DNA of 64,000 bases from CAYPNP01 sp964412195 (GCA_964412195.1 CAYPNP010000022.1:12038-76037), one strand, 5' to 3'. Numbered from the stretch's first letter, positions 1 through 8,679 are shown. Translations and numbers: made by a program. The notes: generated from the sequence alone by a model not told the origin.

Positions 1-1753
1 GGCCCTTGATGGTGCCGTTGAGGCTGCCCAGGTTGATCGGCAGCACCATCCGCTCGACGCCGGGCTTCTCCACCACCAGCCGCACCGGGGCGCTCTTGAG
101 CAGGCCGATCTGGGCGGTGACGGCGCCGGTCTCCTCCGAGGAGGCGTAGTCCACCGACACGTCGCGGTTCTTGATCGCGCCCGTCTCCTGCATGTCCTTC
201 GCCTCCAGCCTGGGGGCGTGGTAGGTGGCGCGGGCCGTGCCCGTACCGTCGGTGACGGATTCGATTCCGCTCAGGGAGCCCTCCTCGGACGGGCCGAACA
301 CGCCGTATTTGTCCAGCGACCACTGCAGCGCCAGCCCCGGCACCGGGCGGCCCAAGGCGTCCAGGTAGGTGAAGCGGACCTCCGTGGCGGATTCCCCGTC
401 GCCGGCGATCGGGTTCTTCATGGCCACCAGCGTCACGGTCGGCTTGGGCTTTTCGGGAGGCTTGGGCTTGTCCTCGGGCGGGGCGGTCCGGTAGAACAGG
501 ATGGGCGGTGCGAACATGTACATCACGTCCTGCCCCAGTGAGGTCACGAACGATGGGAAGCCGATCTCGCCGCCGCCGGCCCGGCGGATCATTTCGTACT
601 CCTTCGCGTCGGTGAGGAGCACCTTCTGCCACGTGACCCCGCTGAACGAGGCCGTCCCTCCGCTGAAAATCACGGCCAGTTCGCTGGATTCGCCGGACTG
701 CTTGAGGGTGGCGCCGTACGGCCCCGGTTCCCAGGTGAAGTCCGCCTGGCCGGTGATGTCCTTGCCCCGGAAGTACCCGTTGAGCGCGCCCAGGGCGGCG
801 CCCACGGCCGCGACCGCCACCTTGGTCCGCCCCTTGGCCCCCTGGTGCTCGGCCACCAGGTAGATGTTCGGATCGTCGGGCGGGACGGTGGAGAAGCCGC
901 TTTCCTTGGCCGTCCGGAGGGCGATCTCAGCGGCCTTCCGTTCGCTGACCACCCCCTGGATATTCTGGATGATCAGGGCCGTCAGCTCCAGGGAGCGCAG
1001 CAGGATGGTCGGCTCGCTGCCGAAGAGCGGCGCCTGGAGGTTGGCCGCCGCCCGGCCGTTGACCATCATCGGCCGCTCGGGCGTCAGCTTGCCGGAGCTG
1101 GCCCGCAGGTCCACGGGCCCCTGGAGGTACTCCAGCACCCGGCCGTCCTCGCCCCGGGCAGTGACGGTCACGGTGGTGACGTCCTCCCCGTTGCCTTGGA
1201 GGGTGGGCTTCCCCGGTTCCACCAGCAGCCGGACCTCCTCGGCCTGCTTTTCCGGTTCCTCCGCTTCCTCCGTTTCCTCTTCCGGCTCGGGCTCGGCCGG
1301 CTGGTCCTCCGGCGGCGGCTCGGCGTCGGTCGCCGAGCCCTGCCGGGCGATCAGGGAGAACACCTCGGACACGGCCTTCGGCAGGGCGTCGTCCTCCTCC
1401 GGGGCCGGCCGGCGGTTCGGGTCCACGAGGAAGCGCACCACGTCCGGCAGGCTGCCGTCCGGCTTGGTGAAGTGGAACACCACTTCGCCCGGCGCGACCG
1501 CCACGGAGCGGATGACCACCACCGAGCCCGCGGGATAGCCCCCCCCGTCCGTGCGCAGGGGCAGGATGACCTTGCCGCCCCGCACGTCCACGGTGCACGG
1601 CGGCCGGAGGATCCCCAGGCGCAGGTGGGCCCGCCGGTTGACGTACTGCCGCCGCAGCAGTTCCACCAGGTCCCCGCCGGCCTCGCCCACCGTGGCGGCA
1701 GCCCCGGCCAGGATCAGGGCAATCAGCAGGATGGGACGGAAGTGCTTACACAT
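1..1753 (-). CDS. Secreted/surface protein with Big-1-like domains, 3' end cut by the window
   Basis: The minus-strand frame is open from an ATG at 1753 to the window edge (584 codons, no stop reached). It starts with a hydrophobic signal-peptide-like stretch ending in an Ala-rich region (residues 8-25). An acidic Pro/Glu-rich linker lies at about 140-170. Two immunoglobulin-like stretches of Big-1 (intimin/invasin) character follow at about 173-260 and 437-513; each has the pattern of a variable strand, a Pro-Val turn and a Gly-Xaa-Ala strand. This suggests an exported structural or adhesive protein, but the exact role is unknown. The start lies 8 bases inside the 3' end of the upstream small membrane protein gene, so the two overlap. 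Confidence 0.75.
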   Translation of the reverse strand, partial: MCKHFRPILLIALILAGAAATVGEAGGDLVELLRRQYVNRRAHLRLGILRPPCTVDVRGGKVILPLRTDGGGYPAGSVVVIRSVAVAPGEVVFHFTKPDGSLPDVVRFLVDPNRRPAPEEDDALPKAVSEVFSLIARQGSATDAEPPPEDQPAEPEPEEETEEAEEPEKQAEEVRLLVEPGKPTLQGNGEDVTTVTVTARGEDGRVLEYLQGPVDLRASSGKLTPERPMMVNGRAAANLQAPLFGSEPTILLRSLELTALIIQNIQGVVSERKAAEIALRTAKESGFSTVPPDDPNIYLVAEHQGAKGRTKVAVAAVGAALGALNGYFRGKDITGQADFTWEPGPYGATLKQSGESSELAVIFSGGTASFSGVTWQKVLLTDAKEYEMIRRAGGGEIGFPSFVTSLGQDVMYMFAPPILFYRTAPPEDKPKPPEKPKPTVTLVAMKNPIAGDGESATEVRFTYLDALGRPVPGLALQWSLDKYGVFGPSEEGSLSGIESVTDGTGTARATYHAPRLEAKDMQETGAIKNRDVSVDYASSEETGAVTAQIGLLKSAPVRLVVEKPGVERMVLPINLGSLNGTIKG

Positions 1754-2168
1754 GGGCGCCTCCGGACCATTGAGTCAATTGCGGATTGCGGATTTCGGAT
1801 TGCGGATTGGCCCTTTCGTGTGGTTCGTGTGGTTCGTGGTTATTTCGGGATTGTGAATTGCGAATTGCGAATTGCGAATTGCCAACCGCTTTCCTGAGTT
1901 CCTGAGTTCCATATTGATTATTCTGGAGTTCGGGATTCAGGCGGGAGAAGTAGTCGGGGATCGATTCGTACTCCTCCTTGACCGGGTTGGACGGCGCGCG
2001 CATGATGAATTGGGCCGCCACGACGAACGACACCGACAGGACCACAAGGATCAGTACGAACCACAGGCAGCAGGAACAGCAGCCCCGCTTTTTCTTCTTC
2101 GGTGGGAGAGGCTGGGCGGGCGTCGGCGGATAGGCATACGGGGCTGGCGCGGCGGGGGGCTGGCTCAC
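1746..2168 (-). CDS. Small single-pass membrane protein with a repeat-encoded C-terminal tail
   Basis: A 140-residue frame starts at a GTG preceded by a strong Shine-Dalgarno (AGGAGG, 4 bases upstream). The N-terminus is Pro/Ala-rich, followed by KKKK, a Cys-rich CCSCC and one transmembrane helix (about residues 33-55). A short extracytoplasmic part follows. From about residue 85 to the stop the protein is encoded by intergenic repeat block A and reads as low-complexity NHEPHEPHE and IRNPQ-like strings. The native end was therefore probably earlier, and the tail looks like a read-through extension. Function is unknown; this looks like a component anchored next to the Big-1 protein. Confidence 0.6.
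   Translation of the reverse strand: MSQPPAAPAPYAYPPTPAQPLPPKKKKRGCCSCCLWFVLILVVLSVSFVVAAQFIMRAPSNPVKEEYESIPDYFSRLNPELQNNQYGTQELRKAVGNSQFAIRNSQSRNNHEPHEPHERANPQSEIRNPQLTQWSGGAHV
1776..1910. repeat. Short-period tandem repeat block A
   Basis: The block has 7-bp units (GATTGCG/GATTTCG) at 1776-1810, 9-bp units (TTCGTGTGG, three copies) at about 1815-1841, 7-bp units (AATTGCG, four copies) at 1855-1882, and 8-bp units (TTCCTGAG) at 1891-1910. Its composition is clearly different from the GC-rich genes around it. The same unit families recur in blocks C and D. It occupies the 3' end of the small membrane protein gene. Confidence 0.85.
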
Positions 2169-2306
2169 GTCTCCTCCTGGAGAATGCTCTCAAGTCTGGC
2201 GGTGACGGGCTGATTGTAGGCGATCCGGGCACGGCGGTCAACGGGCAGGATGACCGCCGGTGAGCCGCGTCACAACCGTGGAGAGGCGGGCGGGCGGCGC
2301 GACGGG

Positions 2307-3125
2307 TCAGGAGTTGGGCTTCAGCTGGATGACCTGGCGGCGGTTGTCCACCGTCACGGTGAAGTTGGCGAGGAGGTTCTGGCCGAGGAGGTTCTCGCGG
2401 CAGTTCTCCACCACGACCACCGGCAGGTTGCGCACCTCCAGGTCGCCCACCAGGAGACTCTCGATCACTCCGACGTAGCAGCGGGTGGGGCCGTTGGCGG
2501 TGTGTACCGTGCCCGACTGGCTCCGGTCGATCGTCACGTTGGCGCGGTAGGCCAGTTCGGTGGAGATGGCGGTGATCGATGCGCCGGTGTCGAAGACGAA
2601 GGAGGCCGCGGCCTGGTCGTTCACCCTGGCGCTGACCATCATCACGCCCCCTTCCGAGAGGAAGGGGATCTGGAACGTACCGCTCCAGTCCGGCGGCGGG
2701 GCCGCGCCCGTGTCCCGGCTGACCAGCTTGGTCTTGGTCTCGTGGCGCTTCATCCATTTCTGGAGGACTTCCTGCACTTCCTTGTCGGACAGGCTCCGGC
2801 CGGCCATATCCCCGAGCGGCACCGAGTCGGGGCGGGGGTTGAGGGTGGCCTCCTCCGCCAGCCGCTTCTTCTCTTCGGCGGCCTTCCGCTCCGCCTCCTG
2901 GGCGGCGCGGACCTCCTCGTTGGCCTTCTGGGTCGCCGCCAGGTCGATGTAGCGCAGCGGGACGGTGGCGGTCATCGCGTTGATGGTGTAAGTGACGCTG
3001 CCGGACCCGATTTTCAGGTCCTTGACGTCCATCCGCGAGCCGTTTTTGAACACAATGACGTCCGCATCCGTATAAACCAGCGGCAGGAACAGGAGACAGA
3101 GGATGATTTTTTTCCAGGGCGCCAT
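2307..3125 (-). CDS. Retropepsin-like (clan AA) aspartyl protease, exported
   Basis: The protein has 272 residues. A short hydrophobic N-terminus (residues 5-18) suggests export or membrane anchoring. A charged, Ala/Glu/Lys-rich probable coiled coil spans about 62-95. The C-terminal half is a single-domain retroviral-type aspartic protease with the catalytic D-T-G at residues 179-181 in FVFDTGAS and a later hydrophobic-hydrophobic-Gly strand (NLLGQNLL). Such proteins act as dimers. The start at 3125 is chosen because it gives the signal-like N-terminus, has GAGG upstream and lies downstream of a good promoter; upstream in-frame starts would overlap the divergent NifU-domain gene. The substrate is unknown. 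Confidence 0.8.
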   Translation of the reverse strand: MAPWKKIILCLLFLPLVYTDADVIVFKNGSRMDVKDLKIGSGSVTYTINAMTATVPLRYIDLAATQKANEEVRAAQEAERKAAEEKKRLAEEATLNPRPDSVPLGDMAGRSLSDKEVQEVLQKWMKRHETKTKLVSRDTGAAPPPDWSGTFQIPFLSEGGVMMVSARVNDQAAASFVFDTGASITAISTELAYRANVTIDRSQSGTVHTANGPTRCYVGVIESLLVGDLEVRNLPVVVVENCRENLLGQNLLANFTVTVDNRRQVIQLKPNS

Positions 3126-3149
3126 CGGGTTTGACCTCGCAGGACTTTC

Positions 3150-3178
3150 ACTATAATGGAAACACTCCGCCCGGACAA
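3150..3178 (-). promoter_or_regulatory. Sigma-70-type promoter for the aspartyl protease gene
   Basis: On the minus strand there is TTGTCC, 17 bases, then TATAGT, ending 25 bases before the protease start. It lies about 10 bases from the divergent nifU-side promoter. Confidence 0.55.
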
Positions 3179-3187
3179 GAAATTTTC

Positions 3188-3217
3188 TTGACTCCGCCGG
3201 GCGGTTTGATTTATTAA
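3188..3217 (+). promoter_or_regulatory. Sigma-70-type promoter for the NifU-domain gene
   Basis: TTGACT, 18 bases, TATTAA, followed by a leader of roughly 45 bases to the start at 3271. Confidence 0.55.
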
Positions 3218-3270
3218 GTTGAGGTTGAAGCGTACGACATTTCAAACCGATAGCCGCGGTGGGAGGAAGC

Positions 3271-3498
3271 ATGGAAGAGTTTGAAACGAGGGTGCGGAAG
3301 GTCATCGAAGAGATCCGCCCCTTCCTCCAGAATGACGGCGGCGACGTGGAGTTGGTGGAGATCGTCGGCAAATCCGCAAAGGTGAGGCTGACGGGACACT
3401 GCGCCCATTGCCCGGGCGCGCAAATGACCTTGCGGTATGGCATCCAGCGTACGCTGAAGGAACGGATTCCGGAATTCGATCAGGTGATTCCGGTCTGA
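3271..3498 (+). CDS. NifU C-terminal-domain Fe-S scaffold protein
   Basis: A 75-residue protein made almost entirely of the NifU/Nfu C-terminal domain. It contains the conserved N-terminal helix, the FLQNDGGDVEL motif and a C-xx-C pair (HCAHCPGA) that would hold a bridging iron-sulfur cluster between subunits. It probably carries or delivers Fe-S clusters in the cytoplasm. The ATG at 3271 is chosen over the GTG 12 bases upstream because GGAGG sits directly before it. No other Fe-S assembly gene is adjacent, so it acts as a stand-alone Nfu-type carrier. Confidence 0.88.
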   Translation: MEEFETRVRKVIEEIRPFLQNDGGDVELVEIVGKSAKVRLTGHCAHCPGAQMTLRYGIQRTLKERIPEFDQVIPV

Positions 3499-3561
3499 GC
3501 CGAACGCCCCGCTTTGTCCGAAACCATTCCCGTTTCGCGAACGAAACGTTAGAGGTCATGT

Positions 3562-4293
3562 ATGCCAAAAGTCGACAGGGATGCCATCAAGGCATTGGCC
3601 AAGCAGCATAATATCGCCCTTTACTCGGCCAAGATGATCCTGAAGGAAAAGTGGACCCTCGACTACGCCCTCTCCCTCGAGAAGCCGGTGTGGAACCAGG
3701 GCGTGCGCTGGCTGCTGTCGTCGAAGAAGAAGAAGTTCATCATGGCCTTCCGCACGTTCGACCGGGGCACGGTCGTGGGCAAGGTGCTCAAGGTCCGCAA
3801 GTACAACAACCTGGTCCTGTCCCGCGGCCGGCTGAAATACATCGAGAAGATCGACACCGCCTACATCTACAACTCCCGCATCCACCGCCTCCTGCCCGAC
3901 TACATCAAGCGCGACCCGTTCGTCAGCGACGCCAAGGACAAGCCGGCCTACAAGCCGTCCGACCGGAAACAGGTCGACCTGGCCGCCATCAAGGAACAGA
4001 CCGCCGTCCGGCTCACCCTCTACACCGGGGAGATCATGGAGGGCATCATCGCCTGGGTCACGGACTTCGACTTCGAGATCCGGCTGGACCGCTACCTGTC
4101 GGTGATGGTGTTCAAGCACGCAGTCTGCGACGCGGTGGAGAAGGAATACCACCGCTTCACCCAGCCCATCCGCAAGCGCCCCGAGCGCAAGCCGTTCCAG
4201 AAGGACCGGCCGCCCCAGCGCGGCTCTTTCCACCGGCCCCCGTCCGGCGGAAGCGGCGGTGGATTCGGGCCTACCGGTTTCGGCCCCCACTGA
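3562..4293 (+). CDS. Hfq/Sm-like RNA-binding protein, possibly with two Sm folds and a Gly/Arg-rich tail
   Basis: The protein has 243 residues. The stretch 142-195 reads as an Hfq/Sm-like fold: Sm1-like strands (VRLTLYTGEIMEGII), an Asp-Phe-Asp turn and a terminal F-KHAV motif resembling the Hfq YKHA signature. A second, weaker stretch at 67-104 (RGTVVGKVLKV-NNLVLSRG) has the same alternating pattern. An N-terminal basic segment and a Pro/Arg/Gly-rich tail (from about 203) complete it. It is much longer than ordinary Hfq (about 70-100 residues). An RNA chaperone or riboregulator role is inferred, not shown. AGAGGT precedes the start. Its 3' end overlaps the convergent aminotransferase gene by 23 bases. 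Confidence 0.65.
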   Translation: MPKVDRDAIKALAKQHNIALYSAKMILKEKWTLDYALSLEKPVWNQGVRWLLSSKKKKFIMAFRTFDRGTVVGKVLKVRKYNNLVLSRGRLKYIEKIDTAYIYNSRIHRLLPDYIKRDPFVSDAKDKPAYKPSDRKQVDLAAIKEQTAVRLTLYTGEIMEGIIAWVTDFDFEIRLDRYLSVMVFKHAVCDAVEKEYHRFTQPIRKRPERKPFQKDRPPQRGSFHRPPSGGSGGGFGPTGFGPH

Positions 4294-5458
4294 AGAACCG
4301 CGCCAGACGCTCCCCCGCCTCCCGGATCGCGATCTCGTCGGTGAAGCCGAACGAGAGGCGCAGCTGGCCCTCCCCCGCGGGGCCGAACGCCGAGCCCGGG
4401 ATCGCCACCACGCCCTCGGACCGGATCAGCTCTTCCGCCACTTCGCAGGAGGGCCGGCCTCCCCGGTAGCCGACCATGGTAAAGAGGGCCCCGGACGGTT
4501 GCCGCCAGCGCAGGCCGGGGATGCCCCGGATCACCGCAGCCAATAGCGCCACGCGGCGGCGCAGTTCCTCCCGGTAGGCGGCGGGGTAGTCGGGGAAGCG
4601 CCGCAGGCAGTCCGCCGCCAGGCGCTGGCCGGGCACTGGAGCGCAGATCAGGGTGGTGTCCTGGACCTTCAGCACCTGCCGCAGCGCCTCCGGCGGGGCG
4701 ATCAGGTAGCCGACCCGCCAACCGGTCATCCCGAACAGCTTGGAGAAGCTCCCCACCACGATCGTCCGTTCGCGCCCGCCCTCCACCTGGAACGGGTGGA
4801 GCGGGGCCTCGCCGCCGAACTCCAGCAGCCGGTAGACTTCGTCGTAGTAGAGGACCCATTCCCGTTCCCGGCAGAGGCCGACCAGGGCGCGCACCTCGTC
4901 CGCCGGGTAGACCGCGCCGGTGGGGTTGTTGGGATTGACGCAGACGACGCCGGCCGTGCCCGGCCCGGCCGCCCCGGCGGGCAGGCGGTCGAAGTCCAGC
5001 CCGAACCGCTCCCCCCGCACCGCCATCGGCCAGGGGGCTTCCTCCAACCCCAGGAGCCGGAGTGCCATGGCGTGGTTGAAGTAGCAGGGCGCTGGCAGGA
5101 CCACCCGCTCGCCCGGCGCGGCGGTGGCCAGCAGGGCCTGGAAAATGGCATGGTTGGCCCCGGCCGTGACCAGGACCTCGGCGTCGGGATCCAGCTCCAC
5201 CCCCAGGCGGGCGCGGTAGTCGGCGGCGATGGCCTCCCGCAGTGCCGGCAGCCCCTGGTCGGGGGAATAGACGTGCAGGGACCGGTCGGCCAGCTCCGCC
5301 CGGAGGGCGTCCAGGCAGGGGGGCGGCGGGGGAAGGTCCGGGATGGCCTGGCCGAGGTGAAGCACGGGCCGGTCCGTCGGAGCGTGCCGGCGGGCCGTCT
5401 CGTACACTTCGACTATGGCCGGGGAGGCGGTCTGCAGGACGGCGGGGGCGAGGCGCAC
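4271..5458 (-). CDS. PLP-dependent class I/II aminotransferase
   Basis: A 395-residue fold-type I aminotransferase. Visible motifs are NPNNPTGAVY, YDEVYR (cofactor-binding Asp and Tyr) and SFSKLFGMTGWRVGY, where the Schiff-base lysine is residue 240. A C-terminal RLSFGF contains the Arg that binds the substrate carboxylate. It would transfer an amino group between an amino acid and a 2-oxo acid in the cytoplasm; the substrate cannot be told from the sequence. The GTG at 5458 is preferred because GGGAGG lies 5 bases upstream; a GTG at 5488 would add 10 residues. Confidence 0.85.
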   Translation of the reverse strand: MRLAPAVLQTASPAIVEVYETARRHAPTDRPVLHLGQAIPDLPPPPPCLDALRAELADRSLHVYSPDQGLPALREAIAADYRARLGVELDPDAEVLVTAGANHAIFQALLATAAPGERVVLPAPCYFNHAMALRLLGLEEAPWPMAVRGERFGLDFDRLPAGAAGPGTAGVVCVNPNNPTGAVYPADEVRALVGLCREREWVLYYDEVYRLLEFGGEAPLHPFQVEGGRERTIVVGSFSKLFGMTGWRVGYLIAPPEALRQVLKVQDTTLICAPVPGQRLAADCLRRFPDYPAAYREELRRRVALLAAVIRGIPGLRWRQPSGALFTMVGYRGGRPSCEVAEELIRSEGVVAIPGSAFGPAGEGQLRLSFGFTDEIAIREAGERLARFFSGGRNR

Positions 5459-5603
5459 ACTTTCCTCCCGGTATGCTAAAATGGGCACGCGGTGGCCATT
5501 GTACGGGAATCCCCGCCGGGATACAACGTTCCGCCCCCGGTGCGCGTCCTACCCGATGCGGGGTTCCTCCAGGCCGGATCCGCGGAACCCCCGGAGGGAG
5601 AGG

Positions 5604-6161
5604 ATGACGGCAATGCCCGAAACCGCCGCACCCCCCAGCGACGACCTGGCCTTGGTCGGGCGGGTGGCGTCCGGCGACGAGGCGGCCTTCAACGTGCTGT
5701 ACCGGGCGCACAGCCCCCGGATCTACTCCCTCGCCCGGCGGCTCAGCGGCGATCCGGCGCTGGCCGAGGACATGACCCAGGAAGTCTTCCTGCACCTGCT
5801 GCGGAAGATCGGCCTGTTCCGCGGCCAGGCCGCGTTCGCCACCTGGCTGTACCGGGTGGCCATGAACTTCTGCATCTCCTACCTGCGGTCGCACCGGCCC
5901 CCGCCGGCTTCCAGCGAGGAACCGGCCGGCCTCAGCACCGGGGACGCCCCGGTGGTTTCGCTGCATCGTTGGCTGGACCTGGACGCCGCCATCGCCAGCC
6001 TGCCCGGCGGCTACCGGGAAGTCCTGGTGCTGCACGACGTGGAGGGTCTGCGCCACGAGGAGATCGCCGCCCTGCTGGGCATATCGGCGGGCACGTCCAA
6101 GTCCCAGCTGCACCACGCCCGCCTCAAGATGCGGCGGATCCTGAAAGGAGGGTCGTCATGA
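5604..6161 (+). CDS. ECF-family RNA polymerase sigma factor
   Basis: A 185-residue sigma-70-family factor with only regions 2 and 4. Region 2 includes YSLARRLSGDPALAEDMTQEVFL and the Trp-containing -10 recognition segment (ATWLYRVAMN). Region 4 is a helix-turn-helix (YREVLVLHDVEGLRHEEIAALLG then GTSKSQLHHAR). A Pro/Ser linker separates them. GGAGGG lies 5 bases before the ATG. It overlaps the anti-sigma gene by 4 bases (ATGA), the usual arrangement for co-translated sigma/anti-sigma pairs. The regulon is unknown. Confidence 0.92.
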   Translation: MTAMPETAAPPSDDLALVGRVASGDEAAFNVLYRAHSPRIYSLARRLSGDPALAEDMTQEVFLHLLRKIGLFRGQAAFATWLYRVAMNFCISYLRSHRPPPASSEEPAGLSTGDAPVVSLHRWLDLDAAIASLPGGYREVLVLHDVEGLRHEEIAALLGISAGTSKSQLHHARLKMRRILKGGSS

Positions 6162-6802
6162 CGACCGGTTTCCATGCCTGTGCCGAGATCGAATCCCGGC
6201 TGTCCGAGCTGGCGGACGACACCCTGCCCCGGGAGGAGGCCCTGGCCGTCCGGGCCCACCTGAAGGGCTGCCCGTCCTGCCGGCAGGCGCTGGCGGACCT
6301 GCAGCGCCTCCGCGACGAGCTCGGCCGGCTGCCCCTCCTCGCCCCGCCCGACTCCCTGGAGAACGCCATCCGCCAGCGGGCCCGCACCGAAGGCCTGCTG
6401 CGGTCCGCGCCCTCCGCCCGCCCCTGGAAGGACCTGCTGCCCGCCCTGGCGGCGGCCGCCATGATCGTCCTGATGGTCGGCATCTGGCCGCTCCTGTTGC
6501 AATCGCCGGCGTCCGCGCCCGCCGGCGCCGCCGGCAATCCCTCGCTGGCCGACGCCCAGCGGACCTACCGGGACGCCATCGCCAAGATGGAGCCCCGCGC
6601 CCAGCAGCAGGTCCGCCAGCTGCCCCCCGAGGCGCGCCAGAGCTTTGAAATCAATCTGGCCCTCCTCGACGGCGTCATCGCCAATCTCGAGCAGGTCCTC
6701 CGGCAGCAGAGCAAGAATCCCCAGCAATGGGAGCACCTGCTGGAGTTGTATCAGCAAAAGGTGGACTTCCTCGGCCTGTTCCTCGCCCTCGACGCCGGCT
6801 AG
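6158..6802 (+). CDS. Membrane-anchored anti-sigma factor with zinc-binding (zf-HC2) domain
   Basis: A 214-residue protein. The N-terminal anti-sigma domain carries the H-xxx-C-xx-C signature (AHLKGCPSC). One transmembrane helix follows at about 89-110, then a periplasmic part rich in Gln, Ala and Glu that is predicted to be helical. It should bind and hold the ECF factor encoded just upstream and release it when the outer segment senses a signal. The periplasmic part (residues 120-214) has helical Gln-rich segments reminiscent of envelope-stress sensors, but no family could be named. Confidence 0.85.
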   Translation: MTTGFHACAEIESRLSELADDTLPREEALAVRAHLKGCPSCRQALADLQRLRDELGRLPLLAPPDSLENAIRQRARTEGLLRSAPSARPWKDLLPALAAAAMIVLMVGIWPLLLQSPASAPAGAAGNPSLADAQRTYRDAIAKMEPRAQQQVRQLPPEARQSFEINLALLDGVIANLEQVLRQQSKNPQQWEHLLELYQQKVDFLGLFLALDAG

Positions 6803-6817
6803 GCGGTGAATCTCTGC

Positions 6818-6847
6818 TTGACAAGCCTCTCCGCGCTGCCGTATAAA
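6818..6847 (+). promoter_or_regulatory. Strong sigma-70-type promoter upstream of the S1 gene
   Basis: A perfect TTGACA, 18 bases, then TATAAA. It lies 150 bases before the S1 start and 16 bases after the anti-sigma stop, so it gives the S1 gene its own transcription unit with a leader of about 140 bases. Confidence 0.75.
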
Positions 6848-6996
6848 AAGCTGACTTTCACTATCTGGATCGTGTCGGATGGAATTATTCAACCCTAACC
6901 CCTCTCCTCGTCCCCTGCTGCCCGTCCCGCTCCCGCACTCCACCTCCGTTCGCACACCATCCCCGGCTATCGCCATTCGCGGAGGAGCCGCCTGAG

Positions 6997-8679
6997 ATGG
7001 ATGACCAGTTCGCGAGGGGACCCAGGGACTTCGTGCCCCCACTGGGAGCCGAACCCGAAAACTTCCAGTCCCTGCTGGAGCGCTATGCGACCCGGCAACG
7101 GGCCCTGAAGCCCGGAGACGTCGTCCGGGGTTCCGTCCTCTCCCTCACCCACAGCCACGTCCTGCTGGACATCGGCTTCAAATCGGAAGGCCGCATTCCG
7201 CTGGAGCAGGTCCGGCGGGAGGATTTCTTCGGCAACCTCGCCAAAGGCTACCCCCTGGAGGCCGTGGTCGAAAGCCTCGAGGACCAGGAGGGGTACATCC
7301 TCCTGTCCTTCGAGAAGGTCAGCAGGCAGAAGTTCTACGAGGAGATCGAGTCGGCCTACCTGTCCGGGCGGCTGGTCCCCGGCATGATCACCGAGGTGGT
7401 CAAGGGCGGCCTGATCGTGGACATCGGGGTTCGCGCCTTCCTGCCCGGCTCCCAGGTCGACCTCCATCCCGTGCGCGATCCGGACGAGCTGGTCGGCCGG
7501 CGCCTCGAGTTCAAGATCATCCAATTCAACAAGCTCCGGCGGAACATCGTCGTCTCGCGGCGGGCGGTGCTGGAGTGCGAGCAGGACAAGCTGCGCGAGG
7601 AGACCATCCACCGGCTGACGCCGGGCTGCATTCTCGAGGGCGTGGTGAAGAACATCACCGAGTACGGCGTCTTCCTCAACCTGGGCGGGCTGGACGGGCT
7701 CCTGCACAAGACCGACATCTCCTGGGGGCGGGTGCGCCACCCGGCCGATTTCTTCCAGCTCGGGCAGCGGATCCGGGTCCTGGTGCTGCACCACGATCCG
7801 GAGAGCCGCAAGATCAGCCTGGGCTACAAGCAGCTGGAGCCCGATCCCTGGAAAGACGCGGCCGCCCGCTTCCCGCCGGGCTCCGTCGTGGAGGCCACCG
7901 TCCAGAGCCGGGCCCCCTACGGGCTGTTCGTCGAGATCGGGAAAGGCATCGAGGGCCTGATCCACAAGAGCGAGCTCTCCTGGAACACCTGCGAGGAGGT
8001 CTCCCTGGAGGGCTTCCGGCCCGGCTCCCGGCTGGCCGTGGTCGTGCTGAGCATGGACGTGTTCGCGCGCCGCCTCTCGCTCAGCCTGCGGCGCACGCGG
8101 CCCAACCCATGGGACGATTTTCAAAAGGCCCACCATAAGAACGACATCATCCAGGGGACCGTCCGGACCGTCAGCAACCACGGGCTGGTGGTGGAAGCGG
8201 CGCCCGGCATCTTCGGCCGGGTGCACCGCAGCGACACCACCTGGAACCGGAACATCCAGGAGCTCACCGCCCAGTTCAAGCCCGGCCAGCCGGTCCGGGC
8301 GGTCATCCTCGAACTCAACGCCGCCGCCCAGCAGCTCACGCTGGGGCTGAAACAGCTCGAGGAGCACCACTGGGACGACTTCTTCGCCCGGCACCGGGTA
8401 GGCGACCAGGTGGAGGGGGTGATCACGCGGCGGCTCGAGTTCGGCGCCTTCGTCCGGCTGGCGGAGGGGATCGAGGGATTGTGCCACGTCAGCGAGTTCC
8501 CCGATGCGGACGCGGAGGAGCTGGAGCGGAGCCTGCAGGCCGGCCTCGCGGTGCGGCCGCGCATCATCCGGCTGAATCCCGCCGAGAAGAAGGTCGGACT
8601 GAGCCTCCGCCCGTCGGCCGTGGGCCCGGCGGCCGCCCCCGCCGCGAGGCTGGCTGAGAAAGACGTGCGCATTCCGTAG
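6997..8679 (+). CDS. rpsA: 30S ribosomal protein S1 (six S1 RNA-binding domains)
   Basis: A 560-residue protein with six consecutive S1 (OB-fold) domains at about 28-95, 126-190, 209-277, 294-363, 380-450 and 467-533. They are recognisable by repeats such as GVVKNITEYGVFLNLGG-DGLLHKTDISW and VEGVITRRLEFGAFVRL. Domains 3 and 4 are the best conserved, as in true S1. It would hold mRNA on the 30S subunit. GGAGG stands upstream of the ATG. Length and domain number agree with rpsA; a stand-alone six-S1 RNA-binding paralogue cannot be excluded. Confidence 0.85.
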   Translation: MDDQFARGPRDFVPPLGAEPENFQSLLERYATRQRALKPGDVVRGSVLSLTHSHVLLDIGFKSEGRIPLEQVRREDFFGNLAKGYPLEAVVESLEDQEGYILLSFEKVSRQKFYEEIESAYLSGRLVPGMITEVVKGGLIVDIGVRAFLPGSQVDLHPVRDPDELVGRRLEFKIIQFNKLRRNIVVSRRAVLECEQDKLREETIHRLTPGCILEGVVKNITEYGVFLNLGGLDGLLHKTDISWGRVRHPADFFQLGQRIRVLVLHHDPESRKISLGYKQLEPDPWKDAAARFPPGSVVEATVQSRAPYGLFVEIGKGIEGLIHKSELSWNTCEEVSLEGFRPGSRLAVVVLSMDVFARRLSLSLRRTRPNPWDDFQKAHHKNDIIQGTVRTVSNHGLVVEAAPGIFGRVHRSDTTWNRNIQELTAQFKPGQPVRAVILELNAAAQQLTLGLKQLEEHHWDDFFARHRVGDQVEGVITRRLEFGAFVRLAEGIEGLCHVSEFPDADAEELERSLQAGLAVRPRIIRLNPAEKKVGLSLRPSAVGPAAAPAARLAEKDVRIP

